A stretch of DNA of 64,000 nt from Permianibacter aggregans (GCF_009756665.1 NZ_CP037953.1:3348001-3412000), one strand, 5' to 3'; positions 7,556 through 16,108 are shown, numbered from the stretch's first letter. Numbers and translations: made by a program. Notes: generated by a model from the letters alone, not told the origin.

Positions 7556-8353
7556 CTATTTTCCGTTTGGACGCGTCGCAAGTTTGCGCCGAATTAACTC
7601 CGTTTCATAGATACGTACAACAAAGTCCGCATGCTGTTTCAATCGAGAAGAAAAGCCTCTTCCCTTTGACTCTGGCGGTGTACCGTTGATGAACTCAATC
7701 ACACCAACATGCTTCCCGTGGCTTTTCATATACTGGATAGATGGGATGCTATCAGCGTCTCCAGACGCTACCATCGCTATGTCATAATTCTCTGACTGAG
7801 CGAGCATGTCCACTGCGAGCGAGGTGTCAAGGCCCTTTTCCTCAACATACTTCTTAATGAAGTTTACCTTCCAATGGCCGCACTCAATCATTTCAATCAA
7901 ATCTGTCCCCATACGAACTCCTTGATGAAAGCTTTTCATACCATCAAGAATATTGCATTTTCCATCATACCAAGACTTAAAGTCAGTAAAGCACTCTGTC
8001 CACGCCTTGTTTATGAGAGCATCCCCTTTAAGTGTCGGATCCGTTTTTCCCACAGTTGCCAACCATTGGTTCTTCACCTCTCGGTCCTGATCGAAACCTC
8101 TACGAAGTGCAGTTTGAGACTGCGGTAGAGAAAGGTCCCATTGATCTATTGCCCCAACTACGTACCAGTATACACGTCGAAGTTGGGTCGGGACTCCCTC
8201 AGCTACATGAGTGGAAGATCGCCATGTTTCAACGCTCTCTTTATACACATACTCATACAAAGCCTCATAGTTCTCTACTTCGAGATTCATGGACTTAAGC
8301 GAGCCAAACAAATTTGACCCGTCTACAAAAAAAGCAACTCTCTGCATATTCAT
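7556..8353 (-). CDS. NYN/LabA-like PIN-domain protein
   Basis: 265 aa. The N-terminus RVAFFVDGSNLFGSLK carries the first conserved Asp of NYN (Nedd4-BP1/YacP) nuclease-like domains, and NYDIAMVASGDADSIPSIQYMKSHGKHVGVIEF near residues 190-225 matches the second conserved block with the SGDxD acidic motif. NYN proteins are PIN-fold, metal-dependent RNases or predicted ones; the acidic residues here look intact. A central insertion of about 130 residues with CNILDGMKSFHQGV is not assigned. It lies among accessory genes, so an RNA-processing or defence-related role is possible but not shown. Confidence 0.8.
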   Translation of the reverse strand: MNMQRVAFFVDGSNLFGSLKSMNLEVENYEALYEYVYKESVETWRSSTHVAEGVPTQLRRVYWYVVGAIDQWDLSLPQSQTALRRGFDQDREVKNQWLATVGKTDPTLKGDALINKAWTECFTDFKSWYDGKCNILDGMKSFHQGVRMGTDLIEMIECGHWKVNFIKKYVEEKGLDTSLAVDMLAQSENYDIAMVASGDADSIPSIQYMKSHGKHVGVIEFINGTPPESKGRGFSSRLKQHADFVVRIYETELIRRKLATRPNGK

Positions 8354-8437
8354 CTCCGGAGGGTGAACGAAAGCGAAGTGATTAGGCTGGTAGCGAAATA
8401 GGGCAGATCTGGCTACGCGGATGCAGAACCAGCTGGA

Positions 8438-9181
8438 CTAAGGCCCAATAAGTTGAGTAAGTAGCTGAATCGCAGGGCTTGCCAACTCCTTAGCGTTCCG
8501 AGCAAATGAGACGACTTTATTGAACTGATCAATAAGATTGAAGATTTTTTTCATCGCTTCTTTTTCTTCCTCGGTTGTTGCGGAGGATTTCACTGCTTCG
8601 GAGTTGAGCATGAATGAGCCGACAATAGTCTCTAAACCTTCCTGTAAACCATCAAGGCCACGAACTCTGTATGCGAGTAAAGCGTGACGAAGTCGCTCTA
8701 GGTGGCGGAGCATGAATATCTTTATTTCTGGCACCAAACTCGATTCCGCCACAAAGCCAATCAATGCATCAAGTTGGCTGCGGAGATTTGCTAGTTCGTC
8801 ATTAGGGATGCTTGTGGTGCCACTTAGTCGTGAGAGTTTGTCAGCGCTGAACTGAAGCCCTAATAATGTAGAGTCATCAATTTGATTCTTCCAATGCTCC
8901 CAGCTAGCGTCTAAGTTGAACGTTGATAGCGCGCTTTCTATTCTTTTGAATGGCTTTAAATGAAGATTCTGATCAACGTCATCTAGCTTTTGGATGGCTG
9001 CCTTTGTCTCATGCACCAAATCGATAAGATCAGCTAGCATTTTTAGAAGCGTGCCAGTGTCTTCAGGTGTAATGTCAAATATGCTGGCCCAAACTTTACG
9101 CGCTGGCTCTTTTGGAGGGTGTTGACGGGCAGCGCTAAGGATATCGTGCAAGCGACCTGCCGGGTTATTCTGCACCTGCAT
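8438..9181 (-). CDS. Hypothetical helical protein, 247 aa
   Basis: Not recognised. I start at the ATG at 9181, which is preceded by GGGAG seven bases away; a GTG at 9199 is also in frame but lacks a ribosome site. The protein reads as almost entirely helical, with repeated Leu/Ile heptad-like stretches (LLKMLADLIDLVHETKAAIQKL and FNLIDQFNKVVSFARNAKEL), and has no clear membrane or catalytic motif. It is 84 bp upstream of the NYN gene on the same strand, so the two may be co-expressed. Confidence 0.65.
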   Translation of the reverse strand: MQVQNNPAGRLHDILSAARQHPPKEPARKVWASIFDITPEDTGTLLKMLADLIDLVHETKAAIQKLDDVDQNLHLKPFKRIESALSTFNLDASWEHWKNQIDDSTLLGLQFSADKLSRLSGTTSIPNDELANLRSQLDALIGFVAESSLVPEIKIFMLRHLERLRHALLAYRVRGLDGLQEGLETIVGSFMLNSEAVKSSATTEEEKEAMKKIFNLIDQFNKVVSFARNAKELASPAIQLLTQLIGP

Positions 9182-9199
9182 TGATTTCTCCCAAAACAC

Positions 9200-9877
9200 G
9201 TTTATTTCTTAAGCCAAAGTGACCAAGGAACGCTAACTCTGCTATAGATGACGGCACAACGAGAGTGATTGACTAGCCTATAAACCATTCTATCTGTCTC
9301 CGAACATTGCTATCTCGGGGCTGCGAAAAGCCAATAAAAATGGTTTCATCCTTTTAAAAAATCACCATAAAATACACCACAGTCCGACTGGCATGACTTC
9401 TAAACGATGCCCACATCGCTTCGTCCTGCCTGATACTGCTAAAGCTTCATCTTGGGTTGAACCATTGCCCTTACTTTATTTCTTGGGAGCAATCAATGCA
9501 ATATTCGGGAATATAGCGCCAACATTTAAGTCTTGGTGTCTTCTTCTGTATTGGCACTCAACGTCCTTGACGCTTAAATGCGTGGTTGCACTGCAACAGG
9601 TACACTTCCTGTATAGGATGAAAAGCCTTTTCCTAGATTCACATCACGTTTGCAGATAGTTATTGACGCACTCAGCTGGTTCCTAAAGAAGCCTAAAATC
9701 CCCTGAAGTTATAATGGTATTTGAGAGTCAGCAAGATTTTACTTTTGGCGTTCACCGAGATTACGGATGGTGACTGATAGACGTAAAAGAATGGCGGGAA
9801 CACCCCGACATTCTCCTAAGCCATAATCTATACAATGACTAGCCAAGTCATCCGTTCTGTACGGTCTTTGAAGTCAG
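9200..9877. other. AT-rich intergenic region, no gene supported
   Basis: A stretch of nearly 680 bp between the helical unknown gene and the CocE-like gene. An 88-codon open frame on the + strand (9393-9659) has no ribosome site and an improbable composition, so I do not call it. No obvious hairpin terminator, repeat family member or RNA gene was recognised. Confidence 0.4.
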
Positions 9878-11485
9878 TCACTCCCTCACCGGCACCACCA
9901 ACCTCGACTGCCTCGACCCACTATACGGAACCGTAAGCTGATAAAACCCCAATGTAGGCGGGCTGTACTGCGGGTCGGCGGTGTCGATGGCTAGGGCCAG
10001 GCGGTGACCCGCCGGTAGGTCGTAGGCGGTGGCTATCAACTCAATTTGCACCTGCCGGTCTTGGCCGGGTACGGCGTCGAGCACGGTGACCGGGCCGTGG
10101 GTGATCAAGGTGCCGAAACCCCAGTTATCCAAGTCATACAAATAGGCGATGGTCTGAAAGCGTTCGTTGCTGGGCCGTAACCATAACGACAGAGTAGGTG
10201 CACCACGGATGCGCTGTGTCTCGTTAAAGCGATTGGATTCGTACACCAGGGCCAGTGTGCGATTGATGCCGGGAATGAAGCTGACAATCGGTGCCTGCAA
10301 ATGCGCTTCGAACGTCGAGCTGATTACCGGAATGCCGGCGGTGGCACCGGAAAGCAAACCTGAGTTGAAGGTGTTGTTGCCGTAATCGTTGTTTGGCGAG
10401 GTGCGTAAATCGCCGTTGCTGAACCAGCCACGTGGGCTTAAGTAAAACGCTTTATTTTGCACTTCCGCGCTGGGCCAACTTAAAAACTCATCGCGTTGTT
10501 GGTCGAGCTTTACGGCCATACTCACGGGCTTTTCATCAAGAATGCCGGTGTCTTGACCGCGCAGCCATTGATCAAACCAGCGCTGCACATTGCTCCAAAC
10601 ATGATTGCGCAAACCGAACAGGCCACCGAGTTCTGCGGTCGCGTGATTGCCCAAGTTCAAATCCAGTTTTTTCGGGCCGGTTAATTCGCTGAAAAAGCGC
10701 ATGCTGGCATTGGGTTCGAACAATTCATCGCGAAAGTTATGGCTGATGTAAATCGGCACACCGCGAGCATTCAGTGCATCAATCACGGTTTGCGGTGAGC
10801 GTTGCCCAGCCCAGGCCAAGGTTTCCGGTATGTTTTGGTGGCGTAACAAATTGCCGTACATCGTGGCGATGATTGGGTCCATCCGGCCAGTTAAGTAACC
10901 CGCGCCAACCAGAATGCCTCCGAACACCATATCGGGTGTGTTGCCACCATATAGCGACGCCGATAAATCCGCCCAACCGCTCATGGCCACTACGGCACTC
11001 AAGCGTTCGTCATTCGCTGCGGCTAATAGCGAAATACCACCACCGTAAGAAATACCAGCGATACCAATGCGCGACGGATCAGTCGGCGTGTTCGCTAACA
11101 ACCAATCCACCACGGCGCGCGCGTCCTTGATGTCATCCGGCCCGGCGACATTCACCAGACCGCCCGAAACGCCAAACCCGCGTGTGGCGTAGCTCAGCAC
11201 CACATAACCTTTGTCGGCGAGCTTCGCTGCCTGCAACAAGTACTCGTGATGCTCCAACGCCCAGCTATTAATGAACACCACGGCCGGTGCCGGGTTACCG
11301 AAATTCGCGTCGTTAGGGGTAAACACACTGGCCGCTAGACGAACACCATCATGGCTGTTGATGCGCAAACCATCTTGATATTGGTAGCCCGCCATCGCGT
11401 TGCCAGTGACGATCAATGCCAGGAAAATAAAACCGCGAATAAAAAAAAGCGATGCGCTCTGCGAGCGCCTAAGAAGCGTCGACAT
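9878..11485 (-). CDS. Secreted CocE/NonD-type alpha/beta hydrolase (X-Pro peptidase S15-like)
   Basis: 535 aa. I start at the ATG at 11485, preceded by GAGGA, giving a signal peptide with basic start, hydrophobic FFIRGFIFLALIVTG and cleavage after about AMA (residue 32). The hydrolase domain has nucleophile elbow GISYGGG with Ser146, and DxH-type residues further on (FRDELFEPN, LNLGNHATAEL). The last 200 residues form the jelly-roll domain typical of CocE/X-Pro dipeptidyl-peptidases. Substrate is unknown; the family includes peptidases and ester hydrolases. A longer in-frame start at 11638 would precede the signal peptide and is unlikely. Confidence 0.85.
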   Translation of the reverse strand: MSTLLRRSQSASLFFIRGFIFLALIVTGNAMAGYQYQDGLRINSHDGVRLAASVFTPNDANFGNPAPAVVFINSWALEHHEYLLQAAKLADKGYVVLSYATRGFGVSGGLVNVAGPDDIKDARAVVDWLLANTPTDPSRIGIAGISYGGGISLLAAANDERLSAVVAMSGWADLSASLYGGNTPDMVFGGILVGAGYLTGRMDPIIATMYGNLLRHQNIPETLAWAGQRSPQTVIDALNARGVPIYISHNFRDELFEPNASMRFFSELTGPKKLDLNLGNHATAELGGLFGLRNHVWSNVQRWFDQWLRGQDTGILDEKPVSMAVKLDQQRDEFLSWPSAEVQNKAFYLSPRGWFSNGDLRTSPNNDYGNNTFNSGLLSGATAGIPVISSTFEAHLQAPIVSFIPGINRTLALVYESNRFNETQRIRGAPTLSLWLRPSNERFQTIAYLYDLDNWGFGTLITHGPVTVLDAVPGQDRQVQIELIATAYDLPAGHRLALAIDTADPQYSPPTLGFYQLTVPYSGSRQSRLVVPVRE

Positions 11486-11865
11486 AATGAGATTCCTCGA
11501 AAAGTGCTGTGAACGTTTTCGTTGTGAAAAACCGCCGAGCGGCAACACCAAAGACGACGAGCAAAGGCGAACCGAAGAAACAGGGCTCAGATGGTGACCA
11601 GCAGAACACGCACGACGTAGGCGAATGAGCGGACCCATATCACGATTTGGTCAGACCTCATTCCAGTGAAGGTATAGCAGGGGCTGGCGTACCAGCCAAG
11701 TCAAAAGGGGGATTTAAACGGGAGTTTTTATGCTGCGGTGCGCAATAGTGTTTTGGATTGGTAGGTCCGAAACCGCGTAGCGGCTTCGGACGGAAGAGTC
11801 TCTATGTCCAATACGATGGAGTGCGCGAATTAGTGAGCAAGAATATAGATGGAGATAAATAGCAA
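11486..11865. other. Intergenic region upstream of the hydrolase, with a hairpin repeat
   Basis: No gene is supported. It holds the promoter region of the minus-strand hydrolase and a hairpin repeat at 11765-11791 (GTCCGAA/TTCGGAC around CCGC/GCGG) matching the one at 7501-7529. It ends in the 8-bp target duplication of the IS256 element. Confidence 0.5.
11858..11865. repeat. Target site duplication AATAGCAA of IS256 copy 1 (left)
   Basis: AATAGCAA at 11858-11865 is repeated exactly at 13177-13184 on the other side of the element. Eight bases is the usual duplication for IS256-family insertions. Confidence 0.95.
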
Positions 11866-13176
11866 GGGACCGTTTTGATTTTTGTGTAACTGGCTTCATC
11901 ATATCCTCAATAGGAGAGCATTATGAAGCCAGAAAAACCTGTCAGCACCCATACCACACTTGATGAATTATTAGACCGTTGCAAATCAACCGAAGACTTC
12001 CAGGCACTAACCAAAGTGTTGTTCAAGCAGGTCGCGGAGCGGGCGCTGAAGGCCGAAATGGAACAGCATCTGGGTTATGACAAACACGCCGTCAAAGGTC
12101 GCAACTCCGGTAATTCACGTAACGGCCGATCGACCAAGCAAGTGCAAACCGAGCATGGCCCACTGGATATCGAAGTCCCACGTGACCGGAATGCCGAGTT
12201 TGAACCTCGGTTTATCGGCAAGCATCAACGACGCGTTGGCAGCATAACGGACGCCATCGTGCGACTCTACTCTTACGGCATGAGTCAGCGTGACATTCAC
12301 GACTACCTGCAAGAAACCTACGGCAACGCGGTGTCACCGGCGCTGATAAGCCAGGTGACCGAACAGGTTATGGATGAAGTACAACAATGGCAGAAGCGAC
12401 CACTCGATTCGACTTATGCGATTGTCTATCTCGATGCCTTGGTGACGAAGTCGCGGCAGGATGGCATGGTCGGCAATCGCTCCGTGTATGTAGCGCTGGG
12501 CATCAACATGCGCGGTGAGAAAGAGATTTTAGGGTTATGGTTGGCCAGCAGTGAAGGCGCCAAGTTCTGGTTAAGCGTTATCAATGAACTGAAAAATCGC
12601 GGCGTCAATGACGTATTGATTGCTTGTGTCGATGGCCTTAAAGGCTTCTCGGAAGCGATTAATGCGGTCTACCCGCAGACCCATGTGCAGCAATGCATCG
12701 TCCATCAAGTGCGTCACTCGCTGCACTTCGTCCCTTGGAAAGAGCGTAAGGCCGTGGCGGCCGATTTACGGTTGATTTATCGAGCGGCAACGGAAAGCGA
12801 AGCACAGCGGGCGCTGGCTGAATTTGAACAGAACTGGGGCGGGAAGTATCCGCATATTGGGCCGAGCTGGCGTAACAACTGGACACGGTTGACGGTGTTC
12901 TTTGATTATCCGCCGGAAATACGGAAAATCATCTACACGACCAACGCGATTGAATCACTCAACGCCAGCTTGCAGAAAGTGTTGAAGCCCAAGAAAGCCT
13001 TCCCGAATGACGAGGCAATCTTGAAGGTGTTGTACTTAACCTTGCATCGGATCGCGGAAAAGTGGACGATGCCGGTACACGATTGGAAAGCCGCACTGAA
13101 TCAGTTGTTGATCGTGTTCGGCGAAGACCGCGTGAAGGTGTAAATCCGCCAGTTACACAAAATTCTGGACAGTCTC
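11866..13176 (+). mobile_element. IS256-family insertion sequence, copy 1
   Basis: 1311 bp. Terminal inverted repeats are GGGACCGTTTTGATTTTTGT (left, continuing GTAACTGG) and, on the other strand, GAGACTGTCCAGAATTTTGT (right, continuing GTAACTGG); they are imperfect over about 28 bp. The 8-bp duplication AATAGCAA on both sides shows a simple insertion without rearrangement. A second copy of the same length is at 60159-61469. I noticed only two base differences between them, both G to A and both silent in the transposase. Confidence 0.97.
11923..13143 (+). CDS. IS256-family transposase (copy 1)
   Basis: 406 aa, Transposase_mut family DDE enzyme. Visible blocks: DIEVPRDRNAEFEPRFIGKHQRR and SYGMSQRDIHDYLQETYG in the N-terminal DNA-binding half, YLDALVTKSRQDG with the first catalytic Asp, VDGLKGFSEAINAVYPQTHV with the second, followed by the family's QQCIVHQVRHS, and YTTNAIESLNASLQK carrying the catalytic Glu. 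ATG 11923 follows TAGGAGAG. The frame is complete, and the protein is identical to that of the copy at 60216-61436, so both are probably active. Confidence 0.97.
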   Translation: MKPEKPVSTHTTLDELLDRCKSTEDFQALTKVLFKQVAERALKAEMEQHLGYDKHAVKGRNSGNSRNGRSTKQVQTEHGPLDIEVPRDRNAEFEPRFIGKHQRRVGSITDAIVRLYSYGMSQRDIHDYLQETYGNAVSPALISQVTEQVMDEVQQWQKRPLDSTYAIVYLDALVTKSRQDGMVGNRSVYVALGINMRGEKEILGLWLASSEGAKFWLSVINELKNRGVNDVLIACVDGLKGFSEAINAVYPQTHVQQCIVHQVRHSLHFVPWKERKAVAADLRLIYRAATESEAQRALAEFEQNWGGKYPHIGPSWRNNWTRLTVFFDYPPEIRKIIYTTNAIESLNASLQKVLKPKKAFPNDEAILKVLYLTLHRIAEKWTMPVHDWKAALNQLLIVFGEDRVKV

Positions 13177-13205
13177 AATAGCAATCACCGATGATCATTT
13201 TTTAG

Positions 13206-13742
13206 TTACGGTTTTTGGCCACATTTAGCTGCGAGACTCTTTAATACAGATTCAAACGCAAACTCGCTTTTCCCCTCCTTTTTCCCTTCTTTTTCCCGTT
13301 TTTTGATTTCACTCTCATATTTACATTTTGTCAGGTTAATCAGGGCATCGGCAGATTCCTCCGCTAAACGTCGGTCTTTGGATTGGAGGTTCCTCAAGAT
13401 TTGTTCAATGAAGCGAGCCTTTATTTCAGGAGATACCCGATCTAAATACAAAAAATACTCTCCATCTTCTGTAGAAATGTATCTGCTACCAAATATTTCA
13501 GTGAAGGATCTTGCAGTTATCGGATTAGCTAAGGCTTCAAAGAACAAATCTAGGTTTGAGTCGATGATCTTAGGATCTGATTCAGAGCCATTGTCAGTAA
13601 AGTAGCTTGACAGCCTAGATGCGGCCTTTCGTTGAACCGACGGGTCTCCAGAACGAAGATTATTTATGCTTTGATCTACCCAGGTCGGTGCCGCACTTAC
13701 AGAAAAACACATAGCGAACAAAAAATATTGAATAAGTTTCAA
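13206..13742 (-). CDS. Secreted hypothetical protein with HEAT-like helices, 178 aa
   Basis: A signal peptide MKLIQYFLFAMCFSVSAAP is followed by WVDQSINNLRSGDPSVQRKAA, reminiscent of a HEAT/armadillo-like helix pair, and later RLAEESADALINLTKC. A highly charged KKREKEGKKEGKSE segment precedes the C-terminus. No enzymatic motif is recognised. Likely periplasmic. It lies just beyond the IS256 copy and is not interrupted by it. Confidence 0.6.
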   Translation of the reverse strand: MKLIQYFLFAMCFSVSAAPTWVDQSINNLRSGDPSVQRKAASRLSSYFTDNGSESDPKIIDSNLDLFFEALANPITARSFTEIFGSRYISTEDGEYFLYLDRVSPEIKARFIEQILRNLQSKDRRLAEESADALINLTKCKYESEIKKREKEGKKEGKSEFAFESVLKSLAAKCGQKP

Positions 13743-13868
13743 CTTATATTCCTCAAAATGTTATTGCGCCTAGGTGTCACGCCAACGGTTCAGGCTGAAT
13801 GCCGAACAAGAGCGCAGTAGTTGCGCAGTCCACGGAAACGATTTTCATGGTGTAACTACGAACGCTCA

Positions 13869-14120
13869 TTACGTGCTTGCGGGTACGTATCTTTTGATAC
13901 TCAGCTCCTGACCTATAATGGACATGACCCCACACTTGGAACAAATAACAACCACTGATGACGCATTCAGAATGTTGTCCAAAAACGAATTGAATTCTTG
14001 AGGTGATTCAAAAGCAGGAACATCGGTGAGGTCTTCCGGAACCAGTAGCTGTAGATTGTTCCCTTCATAGAGATTTATTCGAATTAGCTCGCCACAGCTA
14101 CAAAGTATTTTGCTAGCCAT
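13869..14120 (-). CDS. Small zinc-ribbon-like protein, 83 aa
   Basis: Four cysteines arranged as CSCG near the N-terminus and CSKCG near residue 62 suggest a small zinc-binding knuckle around an insert rich in acidic residues. No membrane segment. Not recognised as a named family. Next to two other minus-strand genes with paired CxxC motifs. Confidence 0.55.
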   Translation of the reverse strand: MASKILCSCGELIRINLYEGNNLQLLVPEDLTDVPAFESPQEFNSFLDNILNASSVVVICSKCGVMSIIGQELSIKRYVPAST

Positions 14121-14182
14121 TAGTATCTCCCTGATTCCAAAATAATGCCGAGCACTTAAAGCTGAGGTAGCCTGTCGCGGTG

Positions 14183-14512
14183 TTATGTGTCATTGGATTT
14201 TTCGAACTTCGCCAGAATAGTGCTTAAAAGGCCACCGATAAAAGCGAGAAAAATTAATGACCAATGTAACAAGCCTGGGTTAAAGGGAATGCCCATCAAG
14301 CGCTCGCCGACCACTAACAGAAATACAGGTGCCATTAGTGCCAAAAATGCATAACTTCTCCAGTGGAGCTTAATAATTCCGTTGCAGTGAGGGCAAACCA
14401 TTACGTATTTTGTGAAGCCATACCATTTCGGCTTTTGTGTAGAAAGCCGCTTACCGGCATTTGCGGGCAGAAACGTATTTTTGCACCAAGGGCAGGGTTT
14501 AGTTAAAAGCAT
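14183..14512 (-). CDS. Zinc-ribbon membrane protein, 109 aa
   Basis: CPWC at residues 7-10 and CPHC near residues 40-43 form a predicted zinc ribbon, followed by two hydrophobic segments (YAFLALMAPVFLLVVG and LLHWSLIFLAFIGGLLSTIL). The layout, ribbon first and then two membrane helices, is shared with the gene at 14637-14963. Function unknown. Confidence 0.6.
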   Translation of the reverse strand: MLLTKPCPWCKNTFLPANAGKRLSTQKPKWYGFTKYVMVCPHCNGIIKLHWRSYAFLALMAPVFLLVVGERLMGIPFNPGLLHWSLIFLAFIGGLLSTILAKFEKSNDT

Positions 14513-14636
14513 AAATTTACAGAATACCTAGTCGGCCGGTCGATGGCCGGTGATCGGGTTTACGCGAATATGCGCGAAGGGCTGCGTAAAAGCAAGCACG
14601 ACTTGGTGATCGCGGCTAACCGATGTGTTGGAGCAA

Positions 14637-14963
14637 TTACGGATTTTTTTTAATCTTAAACATGCAACAGAAAGCAATATATCCAACATAGAAAGATGCT
14701 ATCGGCCAGAAAAGGTAGAAAACCAGCTTATATCTTTCAACGAACTCGTGAGCAAGCCAGATAATCAATATTGACAAGAGCCATATAAAGAAACCAATAA
14801 GTAGTCCGATCTTAAAGCTGGACTCAAAATTTGAACTTAATGACGCTGTACATGTTGGGCATGAGATGATCTGCTTGCTTCTCAGATACTCAAGAGCAAT
14901 ATGATTGCTGCACGCCGGGCAAAGATATTTTTCCTTAATTGGCAGCGACTGTGGAAAATCCAT
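14637..14963 (-). CDS. Zinc-ribbon membrane protein, 108 aa
   Basis: I start at the ATG at 14963, with GGAG five bases upstream; an earlier in-frame start adds ten residues. CPAC and CPTC, about 20 residues apart, suggest a zinc ribbon, followed by two hydrophobic segments (IGLLIGFFIWLLSILIIW and LVFYLFWPIASFYVGYIAFCC). Same architecture as the gene at 14183-14512 although the sequences differ. Function unknown. Confidence 0.6.
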   Translation of the reverse strand: MDFPQSLPIKEKYLCPACSNHIALEYLRSKQIISCPTCTASLSSNFESSFKIGLLIGFFIWLLSILIIWLAHEFVERYKLVFYLFWPIASFYVGYIAFCCMFKIKKNP

Positions 14964-15121
14964 CTTTGCTCCAGCATTAAATACACAACACACTGTGCTT
15001 TTATATTACTAGTTCCCAGCCCAGGAGAGAATCCCAGAAACCAAGTGAAAATCGTGGAAGGATATCAACAATTTAGGCAGTTTATAAAGAAATATGCAGG
15101 ACGGATCCTGGTGCTTTAAAA

Positions 15122-15145
15122 GTAAGGGCGGGTCAAACCCGCCCT
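15122..15145 (-). terminator. Intrinsic terminator of ompW
   Basis: On the minus strand GGGCGGGT, a short loop and ACCCGCCC form an 8-bp stem followed by TTACTTTT. It lies just after the ompW stop. Confidence 0.8.
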
Positions 15146-15155
15146 GTGTGTTCAA

Positions 15156-15767
15156 TTAGAAGCGATACCCCAAACCCACGCCAACCAATAGCGGGTCGAC
15201 ATGCAGTTCGGCGATCTTAGTACCGGCCAGGAATACATCGGTGGCGATGGCGATTTTCTTGATGTCGGCGTTCAGTACCCAGTTGCTGCCGAGTTTCCAG
15301 TCGAAGCCGGCGCCGTAGGCAAAACCGATGCTGTCGTTTTCCAGTGTGACGGGTGCGCCGCCTACGTCCATGTCTTCATCCATCAACAAGGTGTAGTTGA
15401 TACCGGCCCGGACATAGGGGCGGAAGTCGCCGCCAGTGTTGAAGTGGTAACCAGCGGTCAGTGTCGGTGGCAGGTGTTTGAAGGTGCCGATTTTGGCGCC
15501 GCCGACGGTGACGTCGTGTTCTTGCGGAATGGTCAGCACCAATTCCAGCGATACGCTGTCGGTGAAGAAGTAGTTGATGTTGATGTCCGGAATGGTTTTG
15601 TCGCTGACATCGATGATGTCGGCGGGCAGCACTTCGGCGCTGGAGGAGGTATCTGGCGACAGGTCCGCGACGCGGAAACGAATCAGCCATGGTGACTCTT
15701 CAGCGCAGGCGAGTGAGCTGGATAATGCGGCGACGACGGCCAATAGCAACTTGGATTTGTTGTTCAT
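15156..15767 (-). CDS. ompW: OmpW family outer membrane protein
   Basis: 203 aa. OmpW forms an eight-stranded outer-membrane barrel thought to pass small hydrophobic or charged compounds. A signal peptide (MNNKSKLLLAVVAALSSSLACA) is followed by SPWLIRFRVADLSPD, NINYFFTDSVSLELVLTIPQEHDV, LPPTLTAGYHF and FRPYVRAGINYTL, all typical OmpW blocks, and a C-terminal VGVGLGYRF ending in Phe as outer-membrane barrels do. An FNR-type box lies upstream, in line with known oxygen-responsive control of ompW in enterobacteria. Confidence 0.93.
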   Translation of the reverse strand: MNNKSKLLLAVVAALSSSLACAEESPWLIRFRVADLSPDTSSSAEVLPADIIDVSDKTIPDININYFFTDSVSLELVLTIPQEHDVTVGGAKIGTFKHLPPTLTAGYHFNTGGDFRPYVRAGINYTLLMDEDMDVGGAPVTLENDSIGFAYGAGFDWKLGSNWVLNADIKKIAIATDVFLAGTKIAELHVDPLLVGVGLGYRF

Positions 15768-15844
15768 GAAGCACTCCTAATGACATTACTTAAAGTGAGG
15801 TTATTAAGCTGGCGGCAGTATCGCGATTTGGTGAGGGAGTGAAT

Positions 15845-15858
15845 TTGCTTTAGGTCAA
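15845..15858 (-). promoter_or_regulatory. FNR-type box upstream of ompW
   Basis: TTGCT-TTAG-GTCAA on the + strand (TTGAC-CTAA-AGCAA on the minus strand) matches the FNR consensus TTGAT-N4-ATCAA at 8 of 10 positions. A minus-strand hexamer GATACT lies at 15822-15817, with its centre 32 bases from the box centre. That is the distance of a class II FNR promoter with the box at -41.5. Confidence 0.55.
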
Positions 15859-15985
15859 ATTGGCTCGAGGAAAACCATAAAGAAAGTAAGTGATATTTGG
15901 GTAACGGGTGAGGAGCAGGAAGCAGGTGGCGAATCGACTAAATGACAGTCAGTTAAGAGAGCTTCTCCTACCAAACAACATCTTT

Positions 15986-16108
15986 GTCATTCCCGCGGTC
16001 GTACGAGTTCCATACTCGTCACGACACTTCCTACATCCTTTTAGGTCGAATGCGGGAAAACAGAAGCTTTGGACAGATTGACTGGACTCCCGCCTTCGCG
16101 GGAGTGAC
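15986..16108. repeat. MITE-like palindromic repeat, copy A
   Basis: The element begins GTCATTCCCGCGGTC and ends in CTCCCGCCTTCGCGGGAGTGAC, so its ends are inverted repeats. The interior, with ACGAGTTCCATACTCGT and CGACACTTCCTACATCC, recurs almost unchanged at 20705-20824. No coding capacity. It lies between ompW and nnrS. Confidence 0.75.

Noticed and set aside
6430-9200. Integron-like gene cassette array
   Set aside because: Small same-strand genes suggest it, but I found no integrase and no convincing attC pair (RYYYAAC...GTTRRRY) between the genes.
9393-9659. 88-codon open frame on the + strand in the 9.2-9.9 kb gap
   Set aside because: No ribosome site, residue composition unlike real proteins, and no supporting neighbour.
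11714-11902. 62-codon minus-strand frame reaching into the IS256 left end
   Set aside because: It depends on IS sequence, spans the target duplication, and has no ribosome site.
14530-14640. Protein-like open stretch on the + strand (GDRVYANMREGLRKS...)
   Set aside because: Possible gene remnant, but no start, no length and no recognised family; not enough to call.
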